From NCBI GenBank assembly GCA_024689605.1, contig JAILDD010000117.1:1-31250 (forward strand): a DNA stretch of 31,250 nt, read 5' to 3'. The notes under the pieces are model-generated. The model was not told where the DNA came from. It saw nothing but the letters and a program-made list of their open reading frames with translations, and made no database searches. This stretch comes from Lachnospiraceae bacterium (GTDB taxonomy: Bacteria; Bacillota_A; Clostridia; Lachnospirales; Lachnospiraceae). The position numbers and the translations under genes are program-made. Below are positions 14,267 through 22,984 of the stretch, one piece after another. Numbering within the stretch: the first letter of the stretch is position 1; each line of letters begins with the position of its first letter.

Positions 14267-15265
14267 TTACTTCAATTTTTTCAGATATCGCTTAATGTTT
14301 CCCCAATATCTCAAATAATAATCATGTAATTTTCCTGATTTTTTAGAATATCTGTATTCTTCTTTATTTGTCAGACACTGCAGATAGATCGTATAGAACT
14401 GCTCCCAGCTTTCAAATTTACATGTTCCAACCGGATAATCATTTGTAAGTTTTTCAAATTCTGCAACATCGCAATAATCATAAGTTTCATCCAATACTTT
14501 ATTATCCGCTGAAACTACACCGTTTTTCAGTAACACATACTCAAAGGATTCCGGATACAACAACACAATAGCTGCCGATGATTTATTGATAACCGTTTTT
14601 ACATCCTCAATATATGCGCCAAATGCAGCACCATCAACAAAAACAGCGATAGTTTGATGCTTTGCTGCCAATGCATACAATTCATTTGCTACATTGCCAT
14701 TTCCTTTCGCAGAAACACACTTGCAATTCAGCACCTTTGAAAAGAAATCATACCCGGATCCGATATCTTCCATCATAAATACATCCGGAGAGACAACATC
14801 AAACGAATCATCCGCATACATATTTTTCAATGTATTATAAACATACAGTTTTTTCAGACTATTGTATTTTGTATTGCTTGAGATCTCGTATATTTCATTC
14901 ACACTGACCGGTATATTACTCATTTTCTTTCTTGTGATCAGAATGAAGTAATTGTTCGATTCCTGAAGAAGCCTTACAAAATCATCGCTTCCAAAATCCT
15001 CTGTATCTTCATCAATAATTATTATATTATTATCTGTATTACGCAATAATACTGCATACGCGCTTTTGACCTTGGGCAATTGGATAATGGAAGTGCTTCT
15101 GTTATCACATTTACATACAATATCTACTTTAGGTGTTCCTACCAATGTATATAAATAAGACTTACCGGTGGAAGAATCCCCTTTAACGATCGTATATTTT
15201 CTTTTAACATCAAACTCATATACAACTTTTTTGGTTGTAATTCTTATATTATACTTCCCGACCAA
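14267..15265 (-). CDS. P-loop NTPase with TOPRIM-like C-terminal half; partner of DUF4869
   Basis: A 332-aa soluble protein. Walker A is GDSSTGKS (29-36) and a Walker-B-like strand is IIIIDED (81-87), giving a very compact P-loop domain. The second half shows FMMEDIGSGYDFFSKVL (E166), VSAKGNGNV (184-192) and IAVFVDGAAFG (D211), an order that recalls TOPRIM domains of OLD-type nucleases (E, then GGK-N, then D), although the second aspartate of DxD is absent. This is my reading, not a known family assignment. It starts with TTG at 15265, 17 bases inside the DUF4869 gene, so the two are translationally coupled. The gene is visibly AT-rich. It could be a compact OLD-like defence effector or an unrelated ATPase. 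Confidence 0.5.
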   Translation of the reverse strand: MVGKYNIRITTKKVVYEFDVKRKYTIVKGDSSTGKSYLYTLVGTPKVDIVCKCDNRSTSIIQLPKVKSAYAVLLRNTDNNIIIIDEDTEDFGSDDFVRLLQESNNYFILITRKKMSNIPVSVNEIYEISSNTKYNSLKKLYVYNTLKNMYADDSFDVVSPDVFMMEDIGSGYDFFSKVLNCKCVSAKGNGNVANELYALAAKHQTIAVFVDGAAFGAYIEDVKTVINKSSAAIVLLYPESFEYVLLKNGVVSADNKVLDETYDYCDVAEFEKLTNDYPVGTCKFESWEQFYTIYLQCLTNKEEYRYSKKSGKLHDYYLRYWGNIKRYLKKLK

Positions 15266-15698
15266 GGTACTTCACCCACTCTCTGTATAATTCATCTGCA
15301 GAATTTGCAATCGTATTGTCATTCAAGATCTTTATTGGCTGCCCCGCCCAAACCTCTCGCCAAGTATCCGTGCATACTTTGATATCTTTTTCTCCTGCAA
15401 TTTCTCCCAAATATTTCAGACAATTATCTCCCATAGATGCAAGATCCAGCATTCCATAGTCATCATCAAACATCAATATAAATAATGCCTTTATTCCGCC
15501 AGCCAGATCACGGGTGGGAATACTCCCGTATATCGGATGTATCACAGAATTTTTATCCAAAACATCTGCCCCACTGATCTCTTTTATTATTCTTCTGCCG
15601 AAATCCGTCTCAATACAGCTTTCATCAATATTCAGATCAAAATATGAATTACCCGACAGCAAGGCATCCTTGAAATTTCCGAAGTATAGATTCAACAT
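15249..15698 (-). CDS. DUF4869 domain-containing protein
   Basis: A 149-aa soluble protein opening MLNLYFGNFKDALLSGNSYFDLN and containing GGIKALFILMFDDDYGMLDLASMGDNCLKYLGEIA, which match my recollection of the DUF4869 family. The function of that family is unknown. It is the first gene of a two-gene unit with the P-loop/TOPRIM-like protein, overlapping by 17 bases. The ATG has GGGGAG eight bases upstream. It lies directly downstream of the guaA terminator, so its promoter must be in the approximately 70 bases before it, which contain a GGTTGT/ACAACC dyad (15724-15756). Confidence 0.65.
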   Translation of the reverse strand: MLNLYFGNFKDALLSGNSYFDLNIDESCIETDFGRRIIKEISGADVLDKNSVIHPIYGSIPTRDLAGGIKALFILMFDDDYGMLDLASMGDNCLKYLGEIAGEKDIKVCTDTWREVWAGQPIKILNDNTIANSADELYREWVKYLGREV

Positions 15699-15765
15699 AA
15701 TGAAGACTCCCCAAATAGGTAAAGGTTGTCATTGAAAATCATCTCTATAAACAACCATAAATTTA

Positions 15766-15798
15766 AAAAGCGGGAGTACGCATTTTTTTGCGACTCCC
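15766..15798 (-). terminator. Intrinsic terminator after guaA
   Basis: On the minus strand GGGAGT-c-GCA pairs with TGC-gt-ACTCCC around an A-rich loop, followed by GC and five T residues. It lies immediately after the guaA stop and separates it from the DUF4869 unit. Confidence 0.75.
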
Positions 15799-15811
15799 CA
15801 CTTATTTGCAA

Positions 15812-17452
15812 CTACTCCAGCTCTATCGTTCCGGGGGGTTTGGATGTCAGGTCGAACATTACCCTGTTGACCCCCTTGACCTCATTGATGATTCTGTTCA
15901 TCACGGTCTGGAGGACTGAGTAGGGGATTTCTGCACTTTCGGCAGTCATGAAGTCTATGGTCTTTACCGCACGAAGGGCAACCGCATAATCGTAAGTCCT
16001 CTCATCACCCATAACGCCTACGGAACGCAGGTTGGTGAGTGCCGCAAAGTACTGGTCCGGCATCCAGGACGGCCAGAAGCTCCTGAGAACAGCGTGATCC
16101 GGTGCTTCCCTGTCAAGAGGAGTGCCGGCTTCCTCGGCTGCCTTGTATGCAAATTCATTGGCTGCCTGTTCTACCTCATGACGGTAGATGAAATCAGCAT
16201 CCTGGACTATCCTTACTTTTTCCCCGGTTACATCTCCGATGATGCGGATTCCAAGGCCGGGGCCCGGGAAGGGCTGCCTGAATACAAGGTAATCGGGAAT
16301 ACCAAGCTCTAATCCCACTTTTCTGACCTCATCCTTGAAGAGATCACGAAGCGGCTCTATTATTTCCTTGAAATCGACATAATCCGGCAGTCCGCCTACA
16401 TTATGATGACTCTTTATGACAGCAGATTCACCGCCAAGTCCCGACTCTACCACATCCGGATAAATGGTTCCCTGTACAAGGAAATCCACCGTTCCGATCT
16501 TCTTTGCTTCCTCCTCAAATACCCGGATGAATTCCTCTCCGATTATCTTACGCTTACGCTCGGGCTCAGACACACCCGCAAGTTTTTCATAAAATCTCTG
16601 TCTTGCATCCACCCTTATGAAATTAAGATTGTAGTTTCCGCCCGGTCCAAATACAGACTCAACTTCTTCGCTTTCATTTTTACGAAGCAGGCCGTGGTCA
16701 ACGAATACGCATGTAAGCTGCTCGCCAACAGCCTTTGATAAAAGCACTGCTGCCACAGAAGAATCAACACCGCCGGAAAGGGCACAGAGCACTTTTCCGT
16801 CACCGACTTTTTCCCTGATAGCCTTTATCTGCTCTTCAGCAAAGGCATCCATCTTCCAGTCGCCTGCACAGCCGCATACCTTATAAACAAAGTTGGAAAG
16901 CATCTTCTTTCCTTCCACCGTATGAAGAACCTCGGGATGGAACTGTATCAGGTACAGATTCTTTTCCTTGTATTCAGCAGCTGCTACAGGGCAGTCATTG
17001 GTGTGGGCCGTGATCTTAAATCCCTCTGCAGCTTTTTCTATATAGTCATTGTGACTCATCCAGCAGACTGTCTTTTCACTGACATCACTGAATATCGATG
17101 TCGATGTATCAACCGTCACTTCTATCTTGCCGTACTCACGCACCGGAGCCTTTGCCACCTTGCCGCCCAGCACCTGGCTCATAAGCTGTGCACCATAGCA
17201 CAGTCCCAGCACGGGGATGCCCATTTCGAATAACTCACGGGAACAGGTTGCCGCATTTTCCTCATATACGCTGTTAGGTCCCCCGGTAAGGATTATTCCC
17301 TTGGGGTTCATTGCGCGAATTTCTTCAAGGGGTGTGCGGTAAGAATAAATCTCGCAATACACATGGTTTTCTCTGACACGGCGTGCCACCAACTGGTTGT
17401 ACTGTCCGCCGAAATCAATGACTATTATTTTTTCTCTGCTGTCTGCTGCCAT
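15812..17452 (-). CDS. guaA: GMP synthase (glutamine-hydrolysing)
   Basis: The 546-aa enzyme converts XMP, glutamine and ATP to GMP, the last step of guanine nucleotide synthesis. The class I glutamine amidotransferase domain has GLCYGAQ (C85), H172 and E174. The PP-loop synthetase domain has SGGVDS (226-231), and the C-terminal dimerisation part ends PPGTIELE. There is a longer-than-usual segment near residues 440-470 ([20 protein letters not shown] and following) between the usual helix and [12 protein letters not shown]; it is in frame and may be a lineage feature. The ATG at 17452 has AAAGG about ten bases upstream. It is flanked by terminators on both sides and probably transcribed alone. 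No purine riboswitch is visible in the short gap before it. Confidence 0.97.
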   Translation of the reverse strand: MAADSREKIIVIDFGGQYNQLVARRVRENHVYCEIYSYRTPLEEIRAMNPKGIILTGGPNSVYEENAATCSRELFEMGIPVLGLCYGAQLMSQVLGGKVAKAPVREYGKIEVTVDTSTSIFSDVSEKTVCWMSHNDYIEKAAEGFKITAHTNDCPVAAAEYKEKNLYLIQFHPEVLHTVEGKKMLSNFVYKVCGCAGDWKMDAFAEEQIKAIREKVGDGKVLCALSGGVDSSVAAVLLSKAVGEQLTCVFVDHGLLRKNESEEVESVFGPGGNYNLNFIRVDARQRFYEKLAGVSEPERKRKIIGEEFIRVFEEEAKKIGTVDFLVQGTIYPDVVESGLGGESAVIKSHHNVGGLPDYVDFKEIIEPLRDLFKDEVRKVGLELGIPDYLVFRQPFPGPGLGIRIIGDVTGEKVRIVQDADFIYRHEVEQAANEFAYKAAEEAGTPLDREAPDHAVLRSFWPSWMPDQYFAALTNLRSVGVMGDERTYDYAVALRAVKTIDFMTAESAEIPYSVLQTVMNRIINEVKGVNRVMFDLTSKPPGTIELE

Positions 17453-17488
17453 GATGTCCGTACCTTTCTGTATTTTATAAAATAATTG

Positions 17489-17513
17489 AACCTCCCGCTG
17501 TATGCAGGAGGTT
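17489..17513 (-). terminator. Intrinsic terminator after the 345-aa orphan gene
   Basis: AACCTCC-U-GC pairs with GC-G-GGAGGTT in a 10-bp stem with a five-base loop, followed by an AT-rich run (CAATTATTTT). It separates the secreted-protein/sirtuin/orphan operon from guaA. Confidence 0.65.
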
Positions 17514-17519
17514 TAATGA

Positions 17520-18557
17520 TCAGTTTTCCTTAAGTCCCGGAAGTGTTTTTACCCAGGCAATCTGCTCCTCAGAATAATGGAAACGTCTCTGCTTTTCCTC
17601 GTTCACCCCTCCGTCCTGCATGCATCCCGCATACATTCTGAAGAGCCCGCCTCTTTTGAAGGCCTGATGGAGCAGCCGTCCCTTCACCCTTTCATCCTCA
17701 ATACGTACCAGATGGGTGGCAAACCTTGATACCAGTGAGTGTTCTTTTTCCGTCTTTTTATTCCTCAGATAGTAGCCGCATACCGCCTCATCCGAAGAAT
17801 TGAAATCCAGATTGTAAACAGTCGCAAACTCCCTGGTGGTCCGCTCGTCATAATTTATGGTGATACGAAGCAGCTTATAAAGCTCCCTTGCCGGGGGCAG
17901 ACAGGATGCAGGCACATTGTAGCCCAGGCAGAATATAAGCTTTGTGGTATAAAAAACGGAATGGGATGCAAAAATCTTATCCGTAAGTGCCTTGATCTCT
18001 GCCAGTTCTTTATAGAATGTATGCTTCCTGTTGGCCTTTACACCACGGATAAGTCCCGTAACCGTTTCCTTAGGTTCATTCTCAACAACTGCATCCGTAA
18101 GGTCAAGCAGCTTATAGGTATCGGCACCTGCCACGAATATCTTAAATATCGTCTTATTGCCCAGTATCATGGGATACATGGAAACTGGGTCAGCATAGGA
18201 TTTAAGGAAGTGGCCGGCGATGTTCATCCTCTTGTCGGGACATTCCTTCACCCATTTTTCGATGGTCTCCGTATCCGGCACATACCGGTCAGCCAGCTCA
18301 AATGACGTAAAGGTCTGCATCTTTAATTCTGCAGGCATCTCCGAATTCAGTATAGTGTCCACGTACTCATCTATGCCAGGGACATCTTCCTTGTGGAAGC
18401 CTTTCTTCTCTGCATAGACTCTGGAAAGGATGCTGAAAAGCTTCTTCTCATATCCTCCGCTTGCCATCTCCGCACATATTTTCATCAGTTCTTCCGATGA
18501 ACACTGTGCGCCTATTTTTCTTATCTGCGCCGTTCCCGGCACCATAACCCCATCCAT
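17520..18557 (-). CDS. Hypothetical cytosolic protein, 345 aa
   Basis: The protein has no signal peptide or membrane segment. It is largely helical by composition, with short conserved-looking motifs such as GYEKKLFSILSRVYAEKKG and CPDKRMNIAGHFLKSYADP, and a basic C-terminus (KGRLLHQAFKRGGLFRMYAGC). I do not recognise a family. It begins 36 bases after the sirtuin stop, with GGGAGG upstream, and is followed by a terminator, so it is the last gene of a three-gene unit. A role alongside the sirtuin-like enzyme is only contextual. Confidence 0.7.
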   Translation of the reverse strand: MDGVMVPGTAQIRKIGAQCSSEELMKICAEMASGGYEKKLFSILSRVYAEKKGFHKEDVPGIDEYVDTILNSEMPAELKMQTFTSFELADRYVPDTETIEKWVKECPDKRMNIAGHFLKSYADPVSMYPMILGNKTIFKIFVAGADTYKLLDLTDAVVENEPKETVTGLIRGVKANRKHTFYKELAEIKALTDKIFASHSVFYTTKLIFCLGYNVPASCLPPARELYKLLRITINYDERTTREFATVYNLDFNSSDEAVCGYYLRNKKTEKEHSLVSRFATHLVRIEDERVKGRLLHQAFKRGGLFRMYAGCMQDGGVNEEKQRRFHYSEEQIAWVKTLPGLKEN

Positions 18558-18593
18558 TACTACGATCCTCCCGACAGGAAAAAAATATCGTAA

Positions 18594-19424
18594 CTATTTC
18601 TTCTTTGCTGCCTTTTTCTCAGCAGCAGGCTTTTTTTCCTTCTCTTCTTCCTTTACCCTTTTCTTTTCAGGCAGGTCCTTTGATATGAGCTTAGGAAGTA
18701 CATCACATACCTTGTCATGTATCACCAGATCGGCATACCTGTCGGTATAGTGCTCCTCCTTGGTGATAAGCACCAGGGGCGGCCTCTCGCCCTTATAATC
18801 CCCGGTACAGAACCTTACCATATTGTCATACATATTTGTTCCGATCACCAGGATCAGATCTGCCTTTTCACAGGCATTTACCGCTTCAGTCATGGGACCA
18901 TTCAGTATCTTCTCACCGAAGAGAAGGACACCGGGACGGATGGCACACTTGCACTCGTCGCAGGTGGGCACGCCCTTTGCATTCTGCATATACTCCACAT
19001 CAAACTTTTTGCCGCAGTGCGGGCAGATATTATGCTTAATATTTCCGTGAAGCTCTATGACATCCTCAAGTCCTGCCTTGCACTCCAGATTGTAATAATT
19101 CTGCGTGATGAACTTGCTGACCTTACCCTGCTTCTGCAGTGTAACAAGCTCGTTATAAAGGGATGCAGGCTCTAAAATATCAGCGATTATCTCATTTTTA
19201 TAAAACTCGAAAAACTTATCCCTTCTCGCACTGTAATACTCAACCGACATCATTTCATCGGGTGACTTATGGTACTTTTCTTCCAGGCGGTAACACTCCC
19301 TGGATGACCAGATATTTTCTCCGCCGCTTTCAATAACTGTTCCTATCCCCAGCAGAACCACGATATTGTTGGCGTCACGGATCATCTGTTTTACTTTTGC
19401 GATTGTTCCGTTTTGATCATTCAT
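18594..19424 (-). CDS. Divergent Sir2-family (sirtuin) protein with Lys-rich tail
   Basis: The 276-aa protein keeps the sirtuin HG motif (H126 in ELHGN), four zinc cysteines (C134, C137, C155, C158) and RPGVLLFGE. The NAD site is altered: GAGxS reads GIGTV (26-30), the PDFR segment reads ENIWSSR (36-42), TQNID reads TQNYYN (107-112), and GTS reads GTN. It may still bind NAD or ADP-ribose, but classical deacetylation cannot be assumed. The C-terminus from about 250 is a Lys/Glu/Ala tail ending in KKK, which could contact nucleic acid or acidic partners. It sits between the secreted protein and the orphan gene with short spacers. The start ATG is preceded by GGGGG. Confidence 0.8.
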   Translation of the reverse strand: MNDQNGTIAKVKQMIRDANNIVVLLGIGTVIESGGENIWSSRECYRLEEKYHKSPDEMMSVEYYSARRDKFFEFYKNEIIADILEPASLYNELVTLQKQGKVSKFITQNYYNLECKAGLEDVIELHGNIKHNICPHCGKKFDVEYMQNAKGVPTCDECKCAIRPGVLLFGEKILNGPMTEAVNACEKADLILVIGTNMYDNMVRFCTGDYKGERPPLVLITKEEHYTDRYADLVIHDKVCDVLPKLISKDLPEKKRVKEEEKEKKPAAEKKAAKKK

Positions 19425-19461
19425 AATACCATACCCCCAAAATAAAATTTATCTATTTATC

Positions 19462-21084
19462 TCACCATTTCTTCTGTGCGCTTCTTCCCTCAGCGTAGCC
19501 GTAATTCATAAAATGCAGGTAGTACTGCTTCAGGTCATCACCATACGCATTTCTTACATCCGCATAATTAGCCTTGTAAACAAAAACATTGAAGTTCTCG
19601 CATCCCTGTCTTCCTTCAGCCATTCCGCTGTTTACAAAGTGGGCCAGGGCACCCTTGGGATCTGTCTGATACAGAACCCTCACATCAGCATAGTGGCTGA
19701 CATAGAATGAATAATCATAAACCTTTGAATAGTCAACTCCGTTATATACCTGGGCTTCGGCAACAGAGTCCGTACGCTTGTCGTTATTGACAGCAGGCAG
19801 TGAATAAATGACCATTTTGGTACCGTTGGTGGTATACCAGTAAATATTCGAACCTACAAGTATGGGATAGCAGTCTGACAGGCATCCGGTCATGCTCTGT
19901 ACTTCCCCACGCATATTTCCGGCACCGTCTATATAAGCATAGTTGATGGTCTCTGTCTCGCTGTAACCCTTTCTGGTCTCCCAGATCACTACAAAATGAT
20001 CGCCGTCAACCTTTACAAGGTAAGGCGTCATCACCGTTTTATCATCACCGTAGGCATATCCGGTCAGATACGCAAACTCGGTATTCTTTCCAAAATTCCC
20101 CTTTGGAACAGCCGATACGAATACATTATGATTAGGCGAGGAACCATCTGTCGTAGACATGGCGCCTACAGCCAGGTAATACTGGGAAGAAGACTCAAGT
20201 CCGCCGAGAGTAGCCGTTGCATTTCCAAGGCGAGGCACATCCGTACTGTAGGCATAACTTGTAAAACCGCTCTTGCCCGCAGGTGTTGAATACTTTGACA
20301 TAACCATGGAATAAGGCGAAGTCATGCTGTGATCCACCGTAACTACATTTCCGTCGGATGCATCAATGTAGGTCGCTGCAGTATTTGCAAAGCATCCGGC
20401 AGTAACATTCGAATCAACGCAAAGGATATCCATAACCTTGAAGGTAGAAGAATCAAAGGAAAAAGTGATGCTGGCCTGACCACCGCTGCAGGTCTGGTGT
20501 CCGGCCTTTACATAAACGGTGTTGCCATACTCCGTCAGGTCGGAATTGCTTCCGTAGAAAGGCATCCTGGTATTGCAGCCGTAAATTGAGGCAGATCCCA
20601 CTCTTGACCATGTCTTGGTGTACTTTACCACACGGATCACTTCCTGATATGAATCATTAGAAGGATTGGCATAGCCAAAGAGCACATAATTATAATTAGC
20701 TCCGGAAAAACATCCGCCGTAAATTGGAAGTTCCATATTTATGAAACGCTGTTCAAGCAGGGTTCCGGAAGTATTGTACTTTTCTACCAGTACTATATCA
20801 CCCATATTTTCCACACGGCTGAAGGTTCCGTCGTTATTATTGACCAGTGCGGAATTGGCAACAGTGGCAGTGCCGGAATAATTGTTATCATGGATATTGT
20901 TGGTGACTACTCCCTTGGTAGTTACGGAAGCAGCATCAGACTCAATGGACGCAGTGGATATAAAGAAAACGCAAAAAACCACGGCCAAAGACAAGATAAA
21001 ACGAACGGCATTTCTAACCCGCCTTGCAGGCCTGCCGTTTATCCGATCTTCGTTATGATTTTTTGATACCCCACCTTTTTTCAT
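19462..21084 (-). CDS. Secreted/cell-surface protein with C-terminal tandem repeats
   Basis: A 540-aa exported protein. A hydrophobic segment at about 28-46 (FILSLAVVFCVFFISTAS) after a basic start, with a possible cleavage near SDAAS, is a signal peptide or anchor. The middle (60-440) is beta-rich, with repeated blocks of observation-like strands (YYLAVGAMS, YLVKVDGDHFVVIWE, YPILVGSNIYWYTTNG) that could form a propeller; six or so cysteines are scattered. The last 95 residues hold two copies of a repeat ending EGR (HYADVRVLYQTDPKGALAHF, then NYADVRNAYGDDLKQYYLHF), which I know from Lachnospiraceae surface proteins and which may bind the wall. It is the first gene after the promoter at 21127-21155. 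The first ATG is used because no better ribosome site is seen. Confidence 0.75.
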   Translation of the reverse strand: MKKGGVSKNHNEDRINGRPARRVRNAVRFILSLAVVFCVFFISTASIESDAASVTTKGVVTNNIHDNNYSGTATVANSALVNNNDGTFSRVENMGDIVLVEKYNTSGTLLEQRFINMELPIYGGCFSGANYNYVLFGYANPSNDSYQEVIRVVKYTKTWSRVGSASIYGCNTRMPFYGSNSDLTEYGNTVYVKAGHQTCSGGQASITFSFDSSTFKVMDILCVDSNVTAGCFANTAATYIDASDGNVVTVDHSMTSPYSMVMSKYSTPAGKSGFTSYAYSTDVPRLGNATATLGGLESSSQYYLAVGAMSTTDGSSPNHNVFVSAVPKGNFGKNTEFAYLTGYAYGDDKTVMTPYLVKVDGDHFVVIWETRKGYSETETINYAYIDGAGNMRGEVQSMTGCLSDCYPILVGSNIYWYTTNGTKMVIYSLPAVNNDKRTDSVAEAQVYNGVDYSKVYDYSFYVSHYADVRVLYQTDPKGALAHFVNSGMAEGRQGCENFNVFVYKANYADVRNAYGDDLKQYYLHFMNYGYAEGRSAQKKW

Positions 21085-21126
21085 GCCATTAAAAAAGCAA
21101 ACAAAACTTGTGACAGTTACACCCTT

Positions 21127-21155
21127 ATTCTATCACAAGCATAAGGCTTATTCAA
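21127..21155 (-). promoter_or_regulatory. Promoter for the secreted-protein operon
   Basis: On the minus strand TTGAAT (21155-21150), a 17-base spacer and TAGAAT (21132-21127) form a good sigma-A promoter, 43 bases before the ATG. A CTTGTGA/TCACAAG inverted repeat overlaps the -10 and start region and is followed by a T-rich stretch, so the same DNA could also end the lipoprotein transcript. Confidence 0.6.
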
Positions 21156-21178
21156 TGCAACAGCACTCAAAATTAATA

Positions 21179-22984
21179 TCATCTGTGGGCCCGTCTGTAG
21201 GGCGTTCCCATAATGAAGCTTATGACTGCCCAGACCGCAAATGCCAGCACGATAAGCGTGACCACCCCCAGCACATCGCCGACAATAACAGATATCCCTT
21301 CGCTTTTTCCCATTATGAAGACGCTTATGGGCTGTGTTGAGTCAAAATCACTGTATGTCTCAGCATACTCCTCACCGTTTTCCGGAATCACTCCCTTCAC
21401 CGTATATGTCACATTGTCTATGCTTCCGTCCGAAAAATAATTCAGATCAAATCTCTCATTCAGACAGATGGTGGCAGACAGAGGAAGTATGGCCTGGGTA
21501 TTTGACGTAACATATATTTCATTATCTGCGCCAAAGCCCTGCTGCCATAGTTCCGCCTCGCTGACCATGTCGCCTCCCTTGGACTCAGACACTATCACTA
21601 TGCTGAACCCGGCGGCATCAGACTCTATGCTCTTAAGCTTTATGGAGGCCCTGCTATCCTCCGGCACTATCCCTGCAAGATAATTCTCCACCTCGCTTTT
21701 AACATCGTTTATCTCGTCCTCAGAGATCTCCGCCGTAAAATGAACGGTAACCACACGCTTAATATCGCCGTTCCGCTTCACACTCAGCTCCACATCAGCT
21801 CTGTCCGCATGTATGCCGTTGCTGTAGGCATATTCCAGGCTGTAAACAGGCGATGACTGGGAAAAGAATTCCGAATAGCCGTTTGCGCTGAATTTATTAT
21901 CGCCTATTGAACTGACATCCATGCTCTGTCCGTCAGCCTGTGTCAGCTTCCCCACGGCGCTGTTTGAACGAAATACATAATATGTGGATTTTAACGTATC
22001 CGAATTTCCGCCTGTATAAAGACTCAGATCAACATTTTCCTTTATACCCCCCATGTTGTAGAAGTAACCTGCAGCATTTTTTGCCAGACTGTTATAAGCA
22101 TTCCTGTATTTCCACGCACTTGCTACAGAAGATTCAAAGTATGTCCCGGTATCCTTTCCATAGAATCCCCTCATGAATCCGTCCACTTCCTCTGCAGTCA
22201 GATTTGAAGCATACAGACTGTATACCGTCTTGGTTCCCGATGTCTTCCATTCGCCGAATATCTTGCCACCCTCGTTTTCCTCTAAAAACTTGGTGATAGG
22301 CACACGGTTCTTTTCCATGGCCTCATTAGGAATCCGGACTTCGATTTTCCGGTCATAAGTCCCGTCAGCGTTTGCAACGGTATATATATCAATCTCGTCA
22401 AGAGAATAGTATTCTACGTCATCTATACTTATCTTGAGTGCGCTTCCGCTTATGCCCTTTATGGTATAGTTTGAAACTTTTTCGCCAAAAATATCCTTCC
22501 GGTTAGATTCGCCCAAAGCAGTCTTTTCGATCAGAAGGTTTTCCAGCCAGATCATAGGCTCATGCATAGAAAAGGACTCCTGATACAGCATCCCCGAAGC
22601 AAAAGGGGATTCAGGCATTTCATAGCTTACGGCATCCGCAGGCGCCAAACCGCCCCCCGCCACAATCAGTGCATCTATCTTTTCTTCATACTCATCCAGA
22701 TCATTAAATTCCAGGGTAAACTCAAGCACCGCCTGGTCTCCAGATGAGCGGTCCCTGAAGCTCAGTTCTTTTGGAGTTCCGTTCTTTATTTCATTTATAA
22801 CTTTGCTGCCGTCATCAAAAAATCCGGTCCGAAGGTCTGATTTTTTTGCAGTCAGAGTATAGACACGGGTTCCGCTCAGGTCATCGTTTACCTGAAGATC
22901 CGACTCCAGCCGTCCCTCACAGCCGGTGAGCATCGCGAGCCCGGCCACCATTATGACAAGAAGCATGATCTTTAACTTACTCAT
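21179..22984 (-). CDS. Lipoprotein with C-terminal membrane segment, unknown function
   Basis: The 601-aa protein begins MSKLKIMLLVIMVAGLAMLTGCEG, a lipoprotein signal with LTGC lipobox (Cys about 23). The large extracytoplasmic part is charged and beta-rich, and one C-terminal transmembrane helix (about 560-590, VLGVVTLIVLAFAVWAVISFIMG) precedes a basic end, so it is anchored at both ends. No family is recognised. The start is the ATG at 22984, nine bases after GGGGAGG; it overlaps the upstream gene by eight bases (ATGAGTAA). A longer frame to 23080 would precede the lipobox and is rejected. It is the last gene of the Gld-type operon and could be a component that works with the transporter. 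Confidence 0.75.
   Translation of the reverse strand: MSKLKIMLLVIMVAGLAMLTGCEGRLESDLQVNDDLSGTRVYTLTAKKSDLRTGFFDDGSKVINEIKNGTPKELSFRDRSSGDQAVLEFTLEFNDLDEYEEKIDALIVAGGGLAPADAVSYEMPESPFASGMLYQESFSMHEPMIWLENLLIEKTALGESNRKDIFGEKVSNYTIKGISGSALKISIDDVEYYSLDEIDIYTVANADGTYDRKIEVRIPNEAMEKNRVPITKFLEENEGGKIFGEWKTSGTKTVYSLYASNLTAEEVDGFMRGFYGKDTGTYFESSVASAWKYRNAYNSLAKNAAGYFYNMGGIKENVDLSLYTGGNSDTLKSTYYVFRSNSAVGKLTQADGQSMDVSSIGDNKFSANGYSEFFSQSSPVYSLEYAYSNGIHADRADVELSVKRNGDIKRVVTVHFTAEISEDEINDVKSEVENYLAGIVPEDSRASIKLKSIESDAAGFSIVIVSESKGGDMVSEAELWQQGFGADNEIYVTSNTQAILPLSATICLNERFDLNYFSDGSIDNVTYTVKGVIPENGEEYAETYSDFDSTQPISVFIMGKSEGISVIVGDVLGVVTLIVLAFAVWAVISFIMGTPYRRAHR

Noticed and set aside
17453..17519. A purine riboswitch upstream of guaA
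   Set aside because: The gap is only 67 bases, and its single hairpin is the terminator of the preceding gene; no purine aptamer core is visible.
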